Shown: positions 37,455-45,525, counted from the stretch's first letter. The stretch is DNA of 64,000 nucleotides from an uncultured Collinsella sp. (GCA_902465015.1 CABQLK010000004.1:6379-70378); one strand, 5' to 3'. Notes: generated from the letters alone by a model not told the origin. Numbers and translations: made by a program.

Positions 37455-37973
37455 TTACGCCTCGTTTTCGATGGTGGCGCGGGCACGCTCGGCAGTCAGT
37501 TCTGCCAGACGCTCCTCGTCTACCAGGGTGAGGCCCTTAGTCGGGCACGCCTCGGCACACGCCGGACCGCCGGGACGGTCCACGCACAGGTCGCACTTGA
37601 GCACGAAGCTCTTAGTCTGCGAACCCACGCGAACGTCACCCATCAAGACGGGGACCTGCGTGGTCGCCACGCTCACGGCGCCAAAGGGGCATGCCATAAC
37701 GCAGCTCTTGCAGCCGATGCAGTTGTCCTCGTTGACGCCGATACGATGGTTCTTTGGATCAAAGAACAAGGCGCCCGTAGGACAGGCCTTGGCGCACGGA
37801 GCGTCCTCGCAGTGGTGACATGCCACCGGCGCGGAGATCTCGTAGGTGCGCGTTACGCGCAAGCGAGGTGCGGCGATGTTGCCGGGAATATCGTGCGCCT
37901 CGATGCACGCCGCCATACAGGTTTGGCACCCAATGCAGCGTGAAGAATCAGCCACGACTCGTTTATTGCCCAT
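37455..37973 (-). CDS. hydN: Four-cluster ferredoxin-like electron carrier, HydN type
   Basis: 172 aa, close in length to E. coli HydN. Four 4Fe-4S motifs: CIGCQTCMAACIE, CHHCEDAPCAKACP, CIGCKSCVMACP and CDLCVDRPGGPACAEACP. Lies 75 bases upstream of fdhF as in many formate hydrogenlyase operons and is the first gene of the long reverse-strand operon. CAGGAGGGAG precedes the ATG at 37973; a longer frame upstream has no ribosome site. Confidence 0.88.
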   Translation of the reverse strand: MGNKRVVADSSRCIGCQTCMAACIEAHDIPGNIAAPRLRVTRTYEISAPVACHHCEDAPCAKACPTGALFFDPKNHRIGVNEDNCIGCKSCVMACPFGAVSVATTQVPVLMGDVRVGSQTKSFVLKCDLCVDRPGGPACAEACPTKGLTLVDEERLAELTAERARATIENEA

Positions 37974-38151
37974 GTTGTTCACTCCCTCCTGAATCCCATG
38001 CCGGAGAGACCCTGCCGACGTTGCCCCGGACCGCCCGTGGTCCGGCATCGGCGTATCGAGCGCATGCGGCGAAACAGGCACTTCGATAGAATTCCTCCAA
38101 CGATATACAGGTTAAATATACGCAGTTGCAGGGGGCAAACTTGAGCATAGG

Positions 38152-38177
38152 CCCTGCAATACGGGTGTATTGCAGGG
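38152..38177. promoter_or_regulatory. Perfect palindrome in the hydN-fdhF upstream region
   Basis: 11-bp arms CCCTGCAATAC (38152-38162) / GTATTGCAGGG (38167-38177) about 180 bases upstream of hydN. Operator or leader hairpin; which one cannot be decided. The rest of the 427-bp gap to 38400 is AT-rich and holds the two sites listed next. Confidence 0.45.
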
Positions 38178-38193
38178 GTTTTGGCAGGTTGGA

Positions 38194-38212
38194 ATTATTC
38201 TCTAGAGGCTAT
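38194..38212 (-). promoter_or_regulatory. Candidate operator shared with the mod operon
   Basis: Reverse strand reads ATAGCCTCTAGAGAATAAT. The same CTCTAGAG..AATAATT block, with two extra bases, is upstream of modA at 52101-52123. Both sites face operons whose products need or supply molybdenum. No regulator gene is in the window. Confidence 0.45.
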
Positions 38213-38306
38213 AAAGGTGAGTGTATTACATGCGTACGCCTCAGAGATTTTTACGCGCTCTCATTTTAGATGTACTACGCTTGTATTCAAGTTAATGGTT
38301 ATTTAC

Positions 38307-38334
38307 TTGAGCGAAATAAAGTAATCGTTATAAG
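38307..38334 (+). promoter_or_regulatory. Promoter of the toxin-antitoxin pair
   Basis: TTGAGC (38307-38312), 16-base spacer, TATAAG (38329-38334), about 67 bases before the antitoxin start, in AT-rich sequence. Confidence 0.45.
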
Positions 38335-38400
38335 ATGCTCAGGTATCGGCACATGCCGCATTTGACCGACTATATTGCACGCTCATTAAGGGGGCCAGTG

Positions 38401-38724
38401 ATGTCATCGACTCAAAAACGAGCCATCCTGCAGGTGCGCATTCGCGAGGAAGACAAGCAGCATGCCGAACATCTCTACGACGCCATGGGCACATCGCTTG
38501 CCGAGGCCGTCCGTCTATTTGTCGCGCAGAGCATTTTGATGCGCAAGCTCCCCTTTCAGCCGGTCGCCGTGCGCTCAAAGGACGGCACCGCCGCCTATGG
38601 ATCGCTCAAAGCATATGGTGACCCCAATCGCCGCTACGAGGAGCGCAATGCCTGGATTGAATACCTTGCCACAGAAAGTGACGATTCGATTTTGGGCCCC
38701 GAGGAAGTAGATATCCATGAGTAG
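38401..38724 (+). CDS. RelB/DinJ-type antitoxin
   Basis: 107 aa. The N-terminal half fits a ribbon-helix-helix DNA-binding fold: ILQVRIREEDKQHAEHLYDAMG then TSLAEAVRLFV, as in RelB/DinJ antitoxins. The acidic C-terminus (ATESDDSILGPEEVDIHE) is the usual toxin-binding tail. The start at 38401 has AAGGGGG upstream; an in-frame ATG at 38335 lacks a site. Overlaps the toxin gene by eight bases and likely autoregulates the pair. Confidence 0.72.
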   Translation: MSSTQKRAILQVRIREEDKQHAEHLYDAMGTSLAEAVRLFVAQSILMRKLPFQPVAVRSKDGTAAYGSLKAYGDPNRRYEERNAWIEYLATESDDSILGPEEVDIHE

Positions 38725-39172
38725 CACTATCATCGACGAGACCGTCATCCTACGCTACCTGCTTGACGACGACGAGGTCCTGTCACCGCGCGCCGCCAAG
38801 GTCATCGCCACGCGCACCGCTCGTGTCTACCCCGAAATCATCACGCGCGTCGTGGTCACGCTGCGCGACGTCTATAAGGTTCCCCGCGTTGAGATTGCTG
38901 CGGCCATGAAAAGGCTGCTCGATGACGTCATGGTCGACGAGCCCACCGTTGTCGCCCTTGCCGTCAAACTCTTTGGCAAGACCCATATGGACTTTTCCGA
39001 CTGCCTCCTCGCAGCCCGAACCGCCATCTACAACGATGATGTCGTGAGCTTTGGAAAGCCCATCATCCAAGGCATGATCGATTACCGCCGCAAGCGCCAA
39101 ACCGCTGCCGACGCCCGCAGCCGAAGCACCGACTCCACCATCGACAAGCTCCGCCACCGCCCCCGCAGCTAA
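38717..39172 (+). CDS. PIN-domain toxin-like protein
   Basis: 151 aa PIN-fold ribonuclease candidate. The first acidic position is IIDETVILRYL, a middle Glu is in YPEIITRVV, and MDFSDCLLAARTA carries the third acidic pair. The last position usually reads TFD or SFD in VapC toxins but here reads VSFGKP, so the fourth acidic residue may be missing. The basic 30-residue C-terminal tail is unusual. Paired with a RelB-type antitoxin, a mixed pairing. RNase activity is inferred only. Confidence 0.65.
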   Translation: MSSTIIDETVILRYLLDDDEVLSPRAAKVIATRTARVYPEIITRVVVTLRDVYKVPRVEIAAAMKRLLDDVMVDEPTVVALAVKLFGKTHMDFSDCLLAARTAIYNDDVVSFGKPIIQGMIDYRRKRQTAADARSRSTDSTIDKLRHRPRS

Positions 39173-39176
39173 ACCT

Positions 39177-39627
39177 ATCCCCTCCTAAGTTGCGGTGGAA
39201 TAGTTCCTGGATTTAGGCTTATTCGAGCTTTTCAGAAATTAATTCACCGCAACTTCCAGGTTGGCCATCCGAAACCGTCAGCCTTGGACCGCGAATGCCA
39301 CCGTTCGCCACGAAATGGGCCCATCTACTACGTTTAACCGATTACCCTCGACCATACCGAAATCCGAAAAATCAAAACCGCTGGTAGACGGTTTGCCGAT
39401 TTTCCGAAAATGCTGCTATGGTCGACCCCTGCGGTCCAAACGTAGTAGATGGGCCGCTTTCGTGGCTCAGCACCGGACCAGTCATTTTGGGACAGGGCTT
39501 TTTGGCCACATTTGCCAGCCAATCGTTAGAGCAGTCAAAAAGCCCGCTCCAAATTAGCTACCCGGCCTTTAATGGGCTCATAAAAGCCAAAAGACAGTCC
39601 ATATTTCACCGCAACTTAGGAGGGGAT
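39177..39627. repeat. Composite family A/B repeat island
   Basis: Bounded by perfect 21-bp inverted arms (39177-39197 / 39607-39627) of family A. Inside are a second A-type pair (AAGTTGCGGTG 39187-39197 / CACCGCAACTT 39245-39255) and a complete family B element (39308-39465; perfect 18-bp arms 39318-39335 / 39438-39455, outer CCACGAAA/TTTCGTGG, inner TCGACCATA/TATGGTCGA). No coding sequence. It fills most of the 525-bp gap between the toxin gene and the tRNA genes. Confidence 0.8.
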
Positions 39628-39648
39628 GTGGGATCCCAGACATGTATA

Positions 39649-39686
39649 TGAAAACGGCTCTGGCACCAAAAGGAGCCAAAGCCGTT
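39649..39686 (-). terminator. Terminator of the tRNA-Pro/tRNA-Gly unit
   Basis: 15-base arms (39653-39667 / 39672-39686) with a few mismatches and a four-base loop, then TTTTCAT on the reverse strand, 12 bases after tRNA-Gly. Confidence 0.75.
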
Positions 39687-39697
39687 AAGCTATCCTA

Positions 39698-39771
39698 TGG
39701 AGCGGGCGACGGGAATCGAACCCGCGTCATCAGCTTGGAAGGCTGGGGTTCTACCATTGAACTACGCCCGC
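39698..39771 (-). tRNA. tRNA-Gly (anticodon UCC)
   Basis: Acceptor GCGGGCG / CGCCCGC, anticodon stem-loop CAGCC-TTCCAAG-CTG giving UCC, T-loop GGTTCGATTCC, encoded CCA. Second of two adjacent tRNA genes on the same strand. Confidence 0.96.
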
Positions 39772-39777
39772 AAGATA

Positions 39778-39854
39778 TGGTCGGGACGACAGGATTTGAA
39801 CCTGCGACATCCTGCTCCCAAAGCAGGCGCGCTACCAAACTGCGCCACGTCCCG
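39778..39854 (-). tRNA. tRNA-Pro (anticodon UGG)
   Basis: Acceptor CGGGACG / CGTCCCG, anticodon stem-loop CCTGC-TTTGGGA-GCAGG giving UGG, T-loop GGTTCAAATCC, encoded CCA. Six bases upstream of tRNA-Gly. Confidence 0.96.
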
Positions 39855-39945
39855 AAGGTGTTGAGCAGCTAAGGTCTAAACCTTGCGTGTCCCAAAGCGA
39901 AGGAAATTATAGGGGAGACTCCCCGCCTGTGCAAGCGCAGAAACC

Positions 39946-41304
39946 CTAGCTCCTCGAATGTGCGACAAAACGACTATGGAGCAGACCGATCGCAAATGCC
40001 ACCACGGCGACCGGCGCCCACGCGGCACCGATATCTGCCAGCGGCAACGCATCGAACGGCAGCCACGCGCCAGCAAAGAACGCATCGCGGACCGAAGTGA
40101 TTACGCTCTGCACTGCGACAACGCCGCCGACCCAGACCCACACCTGCGGATGCGCGTCGCAAAAGCCGTGCACCAGGCCCATAAGTACCAGCACAATGGC
40201 AACGGGATACAAGGCGTTGAGCATAGGCACCGAGAACATAAGAATCACGTCGAGGCCCACGTTGGAAAGCACGCACGAAAACGCTGCGAACACAAAGGCG
40301 AGAACCGCAAAGGGACGGCGCATGGCCTCCTCGGAGGCCTCTGTTCCCCCTTCGACCACATACGTCTCGCAGAAGTAGCGCGAGCAGCAGCTGATAAGGC
40401 CAATGCACACGTTCATGCAGGCGAGGAAGAAGATCGCAAAGACCACGACCGTGCCGGCAAGCCCAAAATGCATGGAGGCCGAACGGGCGAGGATGGCGGC
40501 GCCGTTGGTAGCGTCAGGCATCACGGTACCGAGCTGCATACCGGCAAGGCCCAAGCCGCAGTAGATGATGGCCATAAGCACGCCGGCGATCACACCGGAA
40601 CGCGAAATCTCAAAGGCCACGCGCTTGTCATCGGTAACACCCAACTCGTGGATGGTCTCGGCGATGATGATGCCGAAGGCGAGCGACGCAAGCAGGTCCA
40701 TGGTCTGGTAGCCGGTCAAAAAGCCCTGCACGGCAGCACCGGCATTATAGGGAGCCTGCGGCGCGGCAGCGGGACCCAACGGCGAGACCACGGCGGCACC
40801 CACGACCAGCACGATGAGCGCAATGAGCGCGGGTCCCGTAATGCGACCGAGTACGCGCGTGATGACACCCGGGCGCAGCGTGAGCACAAACGCGACGACG
40901 AAGAACCCGATGGCAAACACCAGACGAGCCGTGCCGAGCGAGACGCCCTCGGGCAGCAGCGGCACCAACATCTCAAAGGCCGTGGAGCTCGTGCGCGGAA
41001 TAGCCAAGCACGGGCCGATGGCCAGATACACCGCCGCGACAAAGAACTCACCAAACTTGGGGTGCACGCGGCCGGCAAGCTCGCGCGCCGTTCCGGCAAG
41101 CGCGACGGCGATAAATCCCATGACGGGCAGGCCGATGGCGGCAATCAGAAAGCCGATCATGGCAAGCGGCGTGGCAGAGCCTGCCTGCAGCGCCAGCAAC
41201 GGCGGAATGATGAGGTTACCGGCGCCAAAGAGCATCGAGAACAGCGCAATGCCGACGGTAACGACATGGTCGGAGCGCAAACCGCGCGGAGCGGATGAGG
41301 CCAT
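39946..41304 (-). CDS. brnQ: Branched-chain amino acid transporter, LIVCS family
   Basis: 452 aa, about 12 hydrophobic helices. The family signature FSMLFGAGNLIIPPLLALQAG is at the N-terminus. Sodium- or proton-driven uptake of Leu, Ile and Val is inferred from the family. AAAGGTG precedes the ATG at 41304. Single gene between the class V lyase terminator and the tRNA genes. Confidence 0.9.
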   Translation of the reverse strand: MASSAPRGLRSDHVVTVGIALFSMLFGAGNLIIPPLLALQAGSATPLAMIGFLIAAIGLPVMGFIAVALAGTARELAGRVHPKFGEFFVAAVYLAIGPCLAIPRTSSTAFEMLVPLLPEGVSLGTARLVFAIGFFVVAFVLTLRPGVITRVLGRITGPALIALIVLVVGAAVVSPLGPAAAPQAPYNAGAAVQGFLTGYQTMDLLASLAFGIIIAETIHELGVTDDKRVAFEISRSGVIAGVLMAIIYCGLGLAGMQLGTVMPDATNGAAILARSASMHFGLAGTVVVFAIFFLACMNVCIGLISCCSRYFCETYVVEGGTEASEEAMRRPFAVLAFVFAAFSCVLSNVGLDVILMFSVPMLNALYPVAIVLVLMGLVHGFCDAHPQVWVWVGGVVAVQSVITSVRDAFFAGAWLPFDALPLADIGAAWAPVAVVAFAIGLLHSRFVAHSRS

Positions 41305-41325
41305 ATGCACACCTTTCGGGTCGAA

Positions 41326-41358
41326 ACAAAAACGGGACGGGCAAAAACACCCGTCCCG
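41326..41358 (-). terminator. Terminator after the class V lyase gene
   Basis: Perfect nine-bp GC stem (41333-41341 / 41350-41358), eight-base loop, followed by TTTTTGTTT on the reverse strand, 15 bases after the stop codon. Confidence 0.9.
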
Positions 41359-41372
41359 CAAGTATATACGCT

Positions 41373-42512
41373 CTAGCAGGCTAAATCGCGCAAAGCGTCA
41401 ATCGCGGTATCGACTTCCTCGTCCGTGTTGAAATACCCAAACGAGAAGCGAACGATACCCTGGCGCTCGGTCCCGAGCGCGCGGTGCATGAGCGGAGCGC
41501 AATGGGCGCCGGGGCGCGTCGCAATACCCCACCCTTGCATGAGCGCGTCCGAGATCTCGGCAGAGTCGATATCGCCCACGTTGAGTGAGACGATTGCCGA
41601 GCGCACGGGCTGGTCAAACGCACCGTAGAGCGCAATGCCGGGGATTTCGCGAACACCGGCGAGGAAGCGCTCTGCAAGCGAGCACTCATGCGCCGCAATC
41701 GCCTCGACCCCGCCTTGTGCCTCGATAAAGTCGAGACCGGCGGAAAGGCCTGCGATGCCGTGACTGTTGAGCGTGCCTGCCTCAAGGCACGTGGGCCACT
41801 CGAGCGGCTGCAGTGGGTCGAAGCTGTGCACGCCCGTGCCGCCCATGGCCCACGGAGCCACGTCAATGCCCTCCGCCACGGCCAGACCACCGGTGCCTTG
41901 GGGTCCCATGAGCCCCTTGTGGCCGGTAAAGCACACGACGTCGAGCCCCATGGCATCCATGTCAATCTTCGCCGTGCCGGCAGACTGCGAGGCGTCGACG
42001 ATCGCAAGCGCGCCTGCCGCATGGGCCATGGCGGCCACGCGCGCAATGTCGACCTCATTGCCGGTCACATTGGAGGCATGCGTCACCACCACGGCACGCG
42101 TACCCGGCGTGACAAGCCGCTCGAGTTCGTCGTAGTCGAGCACACCATTTACGTCACAGCCCGCATGCTCAACGGTCACGCCCCGCTCCGCTGCCAGGCG
42201 GTTGAGCGGACGCAGCACGGAGTTATGCTCGAGCACCGTCGTGACCACGCGGTCGCCGGGGCGCACCACGCCACAGATGGCGATGTTGAGCGCCGCCGTA
42301 GAGTTGGACGTAAAGCACACATGGTCCGCCCTCGGGCAACCTAAAAGGCGCGCGAGCTTGGCACGGCAACCGTGAATCGTACGAGCGGCATCGAGGGCAC
42401 CCGACGTGGCGCCGCGCCCGGCATTGCCGAGCGAGCACATCGCCTGCGTCACGGCATCGATGACCGTCTGCGGCTTGTGCATGGTCGTCGCCGCGTTATC
42501 CAGGTAGATCAT
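41373..42512 (-). CDS. Class V PLP enzyme, cysteine desulfurase / selenocysteine lyase type
   Basis: 379 aa. The PLP lysine is in CFTGHKGLMGPQGTGG and the catalytic Cys in RPGAHCAPLMHR; N-terminal MIYLDNAATT is typical of the family. It probably releases S or Se from Cys or Sec to a carrier. It overlaps by four bases the DUF3343 gene, which follows yedF and selD, so a role in selenium delivery to selenophosphate synthetase is likely. GGGAGGT precedes the ATG at 42512. Sulfur versus selenium preference cannot be read from sequence. Confidence 0.82.
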   Translation of the reverse strand: MIYLDNAATTMHKPQTVIDAVTQAMCSLGNAGRGATSGALDAARTIHGCRAKLARLLGCPRADHVCFTSNSTAALNIAICGVVRPGDRVVTTVLEHNSVLRPLNRLAAERGVTVEHAGCDVNGVLDYDELERLVTPGTRAVVVTHASNVTGNEVDIARVAAMAHAAGALAIVDASQSAGTAKIDMDAMGLDVVCFTGHKGLMGPQGTGGLAVAEGIDVAPWAMGGTGVHSFDPLQPLEWPTCLEAGTLNSHGIAGLSAGLDFIEAQGGVEAIAAHECSLAERFLAGVREIPGIALYGAFDQPVRSAIVSLNVGDIDSAEISDALMQGWGIATRPGAHCAPLMHRALGTERQGIVRFSFGYFNTDEEVDTAIDALRDLAC

Positions 42513-42760
42513 CGCACGACCTCCCACATATCAATCACGGTATAGCCCTCGGTAGGAACGCCCGCCGCGGCAAGCTCGCCGCGCAGCAGCTCCTCATCGG
42601 CAGGCAACGCCTTCCACGCCAGACCGCAGCCGGCAGCGACCTCCCCGGGCACGGGAATCGTTCGCCCGGGAAGGCCGCGCTCGATGCACAGAGACTCGCA
42701 ACCCATGGCGGCCGCCGTGGTGGGAAACGTGATGACAAGCGCCGGGCGCTTCTCCCTCAT
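42509..42760 (-). CDS. DUF3343 putative Se/S carrier protein
   Basis: 83 aa, compact form: LVITFPTTAAAMGCESLC then GRTIPVPGEVAAGCGLAW. The paired Cys positions (GCESLC and AGCGLAW) match the paralogue at 15512-15907, which has an additional Cys-rich N-terminus. Sits in the order selD, yedF, DUF3343, lyase with short gaps. Proposed to carry selenium or sulfur; unproven. Confidence 0.78.
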   Translation of the reverse strand: MREKRPALVITFPTTAAAMGCESLCIERGLPGRTIPVPGEVAAGCGLAWKALPADEELLRGELAAAGVPTEGYTVIDMWEVVR

Positions 42761-42779
42761 GGCAACTCCAACCAATACG

Positions 42780-43406
42780 CTACGGGCGCACGACGCGCAC
42801 GGCCTGCTCCATCTTCTCCACGATCACGTACATGTTGGTGACCTCGCCCACCGCAAGCTGGTCTTTAATGCCAAAGTGGTCCAGGCAGGTACCGCAGGTG
42901 AGAATCTCGACGCCCTGCTCGGCCAGACCCTTCAGGTCATCGAGCACCGGCGAGCCCTCGACGGTGAGCTTGGCGCCGCCGTTGTAGAACAGCATGGTCG
43001 AGGGCAGCTCCTCCTGCTGCGTCACGGCAAAGATGAACGCCTTCATGAGCTTGTGGCCCAGCTCGTCGTCGCCGCGGCCCATGCAGTCGGTGTAGACGGA
43101 AATGACGAGCTTGCCCTTGCCGGCGCTGGCGTCGCAGAAGGCAGCGCCATCCTGCTCGGGATCGGCCACGGCAACGGCGCCAGAGGTCGCCACGGTCACG
43201 TGCCACTCGTCGTCAGAAACCTTCTCGACCGAGGCCGTGCAGCCCTTCTCCTGCGCCATCTTGGAGATGTTCTTGACGGCGGTCTCGTTATCGACCGAGG
43301 TCACCACGGCGCCCTCGCCATCGAGCTGCTTCAGGGCTTTGAGCGTCTTGACGACGGGCAGCGGGCAGGCATCGCCCATGGCATTGACTTCAATTTTGGT
43401 AGACAT
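42780..43406 (-). CDS. yedF: Selenium metabolism protein YedF
   Basis: 208 aa. Residues 1-75 are a TusA/SirA-like domain with the single sulfur-carrying Cys in GDACPLPVVKT; the C-terminal half is a DsrE-like domain with TCGTCLDHFGI. This two-domain form is known as the selenium-associated YedF family. Lies 60 bases after selD with a hairpin between. AAAGGAAA precedes the ATG. Confidence 0.88.
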   Translation of the reverse strand: MSTKIEVNAMGDACPLPVVKTLKALKQLDGEGAVVTSVDNETAVKNISKMAQEKGCTASVEKVSDDEWHVTVATSGAVAVADPEQDGAAFCDASAGKGKLVISVYTDCMGRGDDELGHKLMKAFIFAVTQQEELPSTMLFYNGGAKLTVEGSPVLDDLKGLAEQGVEILTCGTCLDHFGIKDQLAVGEVTNMYVIVEKMEQAVRVVRP

Positions 43407-43425
43407 AGTTTTTCCTTTCGAAAGA

Positions 43426-43443
43426 ACCGTTCTAGAGAACGGT
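43426..43443 (-). other. Hairpin between selD and yedF
   Basis: Perfect eight-bp arms (43426-43433 / 43436-43443) around two bases, followed by TCTTTC on the reverse strand. Could be a weak attenuator lowering yedF relative to selD. Confidence 0.35.
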
Positions 43444-43466
43444 AAACAGTTACATAAACGTGCGGG

Positions 43467-44516
43467 CTAGCGAACAACGTGGACGGCAGGACCGCCTGGC
43501 ACCGGCTCGCACACGCGACCGACGACGGCGGCAATACGTCCTTCGGCATGCAGACGGCGCGCAAGCTCATCCACATCGGCAGCAGGTGCCGCGATGAGCA
43601 GGCCACCAGACGTCTGCGGATCGTACAGCGCATCCAACATGCCCGGCTCCAGGTCTTCGTCGGCAGCCACGCGCGGGCCAAAGAAGTCCTGGTTGCGGTA
43701 GGAGCCCGCGGGGATAATGCCCAGACGCGCCATGTCGAGCACCTGGTCAAAGAGCGGCACCGCCCCCGACGCAAGCTCAACCTGCACGCCCGAGCCCTCG
43801 GCCATCTCGCACGCATGCCCGATCAGACCAAAGCCCGTAATGTCAGTACAGCCGTGAAGCTCGAGTCCCTCGGCCAGACGAATCGGGGCCTCGTTGAGGG
43901 TACGCATCGAGTCAAACACGGCTGCGGCCTCGTCCTGCTCGATGAGCTCGCCCTTAATGGCCGTGGTGATGATGCCCGAGCCAACCGCCTTGGTCAGCAG
44001 CAACGCATCGCCCACGCGCGCGCCGCTGTTGGCGAGCATACGGTCAAGCGCGACAAAGCCGCTCACAGACAGACCGTACTTGGGCTCGTCGTCGTTGATG
44101 GTGTGACCGCCCGCGATGGAGCAACCCGCCTCGACGCACTTGTCGGCGCCGCCCGCCAGAATCTGACCGGCAACCTCAACACCCAGGCAGCTCGGGATGC
44201 ACAGCAAGTTCATGGCATGGCTCGGCCGCCCGCCCATGGCGTAGATGTCCGACAGCGAGTTGGCCGCGGCGATCTGGCCAAACAGGAACGGGTCGTCGAC
44301 CATCGGCGGGAAGAAGTCGATGGACTGCACGAGGCCAAGGTTCTCCCCTACGCGGAAGACGCTCGCATCGTCGGAGGTATCGAACCCCACGAGCAAGTTG
44401 TCGTTATGCACATTGGGTAAATCGCCCAGGACCTGGGCGAGGGCTCCAGGAGCCAACTTAGCAGCTCAACCAGAGGCAGCGGTCATCTGCGTGAGCTTAA
44501 TAACATCGTCAGCCAT
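43467..44516 (-). CDS. selD: Selenophosphate synthetase, selenocysteine-containing
   Basis: Makes selenophosphate from selenide and ATP (349 aa). Reading from ATG 44516 gives MADDVIKLTQMTAASG, then TGA (44468-44466) as codon 17, then AAKLAPG. E. coli SelD has catalytic Cys17 and Lys20 at the same positions, so UGA encodes Sec17 and Lys20 is kept. Glycine-rich loop and Asp motifs follow (SDIYAMGGRP, AGGHTINDDEPKYG). Without recoding it looks like a 329-aa protein from a TTG start lacking its active site. GAGGAGG lies upstream of the ATG. Confidence 0.95.
44422..44440 (-). promoter_or_regulatory. SECIS element of selD
   Basis: Perfect seven-bp stem TCGCCCA (44440-44434) / TGGGCGA (44428-44422) closing a five-base loop GGUCC with the SelB-type GGUC core. 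It starts 25 bases after the UGA, slightly further than in fdhF. Confidence 0.75.
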
Positions 44517-44599
44517 CGATTCCTCCTCTCATAGGTCAATCAGTTCCTCCCAGTATACGCATGGCGGCGCCGAGAGCGGACGGCGAATGACACCGCCCC

Positions 44600-45364
44600 T
44601 TACATGAGCGCCTGGGCTCGAATGGCCGCGCCGATCGCTCCGGCAAAGCGAGCCTGGGGCGAGGTGGTCACCGGCGACCCCAGTAACTCGCCCAACCACT
44701 CCACCACGAAGGTGTTCTCACACAAACCGCCGGTCAGGTAGTACGGGGCGCCCGCGGCCTGCCCGGCCATGGTCGCCACGCGCGAGACCACGCTGTCGAT
44801 CACGCCACGCGCAATGTTCTCGCGCGGCTCACCGCGACCGATCAGGCTGATGACCTCGCTTTCGGCAAACACCGTGCACATACTGCTGATCTTGGTGGGC
44901 TCGCCGGAACGCGCCAGGTCGGCCATCTGCTGCTGGGAAATGCCTAGGCGGTCGGCCATGATCTCCAAAAAGCGCCCCGTGCCGGCGGCGCACTTGTCGT
45001 TCATGGCAAACTTGGCCACACGGCCACTTTTAAGCTGAATGACCTTGGTGTCCTGACCGCCCACGTCGATCACGGTGCCGTGATCGCCAAACAGGCGCAC
45101 GGCACCGGTGCCGTGGCAGGTGATCTCGGTCACGACCTTGTGCGCATAGGGCACGGCGACACGGCCGTAGCCAGTCGCGATCACGCGCGCGTCGTCGGCA
45201 GCCACGTCATAACCAGCCGCTGCCAGTGCCTCGCGCAGCCGCTCGGAAGCATCGACCGAGGAGAACCCGGTTGGCTGCACGCACGTCCACGCCACCGAAC
45301 CCTCCCCGTCGACCACAGCAGCCTTAGCCGCCGTAGACCCGATATCGATCCCGATCCCTATCAT
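44600..45364 (-). CDS. 2-hydroxyacyl-CoA dehydratase activase (BadF/HgdC family ATPase)
   Basis: 254 aa ASKHA-fold ATPase that injects an electron into double-cubane partner proteins. GIDIGSTAAKAAVVDG is the phosphate-1 loop, VIDVGGQDTKVI the phosphate-2 loop, and NDKCAAGTGRFLE plus SSMCTVFAESEV carry the two Cys that hold the 4Fe-4S cluster between subunits of the dimer. GGGAGAG precedes the ATG. It follows the two partner genes on the same strand. Confidence 0.9.
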   Translation of the reverse strand: MIGIGIDIGSTAAKAAVVDGEGSVAWTCVQPTGFSSVDASERLREALAAAGYDVAADDARVIATGYGRVAVPYAHKVVTEITCHGTGAVRLFGDHGTVIDVGGQDTKVIQLKSGRVAKFAMNDKCAAGTGRFLEIMADRLGISQQQMADLARSGEPTKISSMCTVFAESEVISLIGRGEPRENIARGVIDSVVSRVATMAGQAAGAPYYLTGGLCENTFVVEWLGELLGSPVTTSPQARFAGAIGAAIRAQALM

Positions 45365-45416
45365 GGCTCTCTCCCAATCTAAACATCAAAGGTAGCGGCG
45401 CGTTCAGGCGCCTTAG

Positions 45417-45525
45417 CTCTAGGTTTCTCAGGTGCCGGAGATTGCCCCGAAAGAGGAGCGCAGCGTACTTTGGGTACGCAAGCGACGGTTTGAGGGGCAA
45501 GATCCGGTGCCTGAGAAAGCTAGAG
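45417..45525. repeat. Family C structured element, copy 1
   Basis: 16-bp outer arms with one mismatch (45417-45432 / 45510-45525, the right arm includes the stop codon of the neighbouring gene), inner helix TTGCCCC (45442-45448) / GGGGCAA (45494-45500), and a core GAAAGAGGAGCGC...AGCGACGGTTTGA around hairpin GCGTAC (45463-45468) / GTACGC (45474-45479). Forward-strand RNA would pair a tandem U-G/G-U where the reverse strand has C-A mismatches. Confidence 0.7.

Noticed and set aside
38401..39172. Part of a prophage or integrative element
   Set aside because: No integrase, phage structural gene or attachment-site repeat at the neighbouring tRNAs; a toxin-antitoxin pair alone is insufficient.
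43467..44456. selD starting at TTG 44456
   Set aside because: This would remove the active site; reading through the UGA from ATG 44516 restores it and has a good ribosome site.
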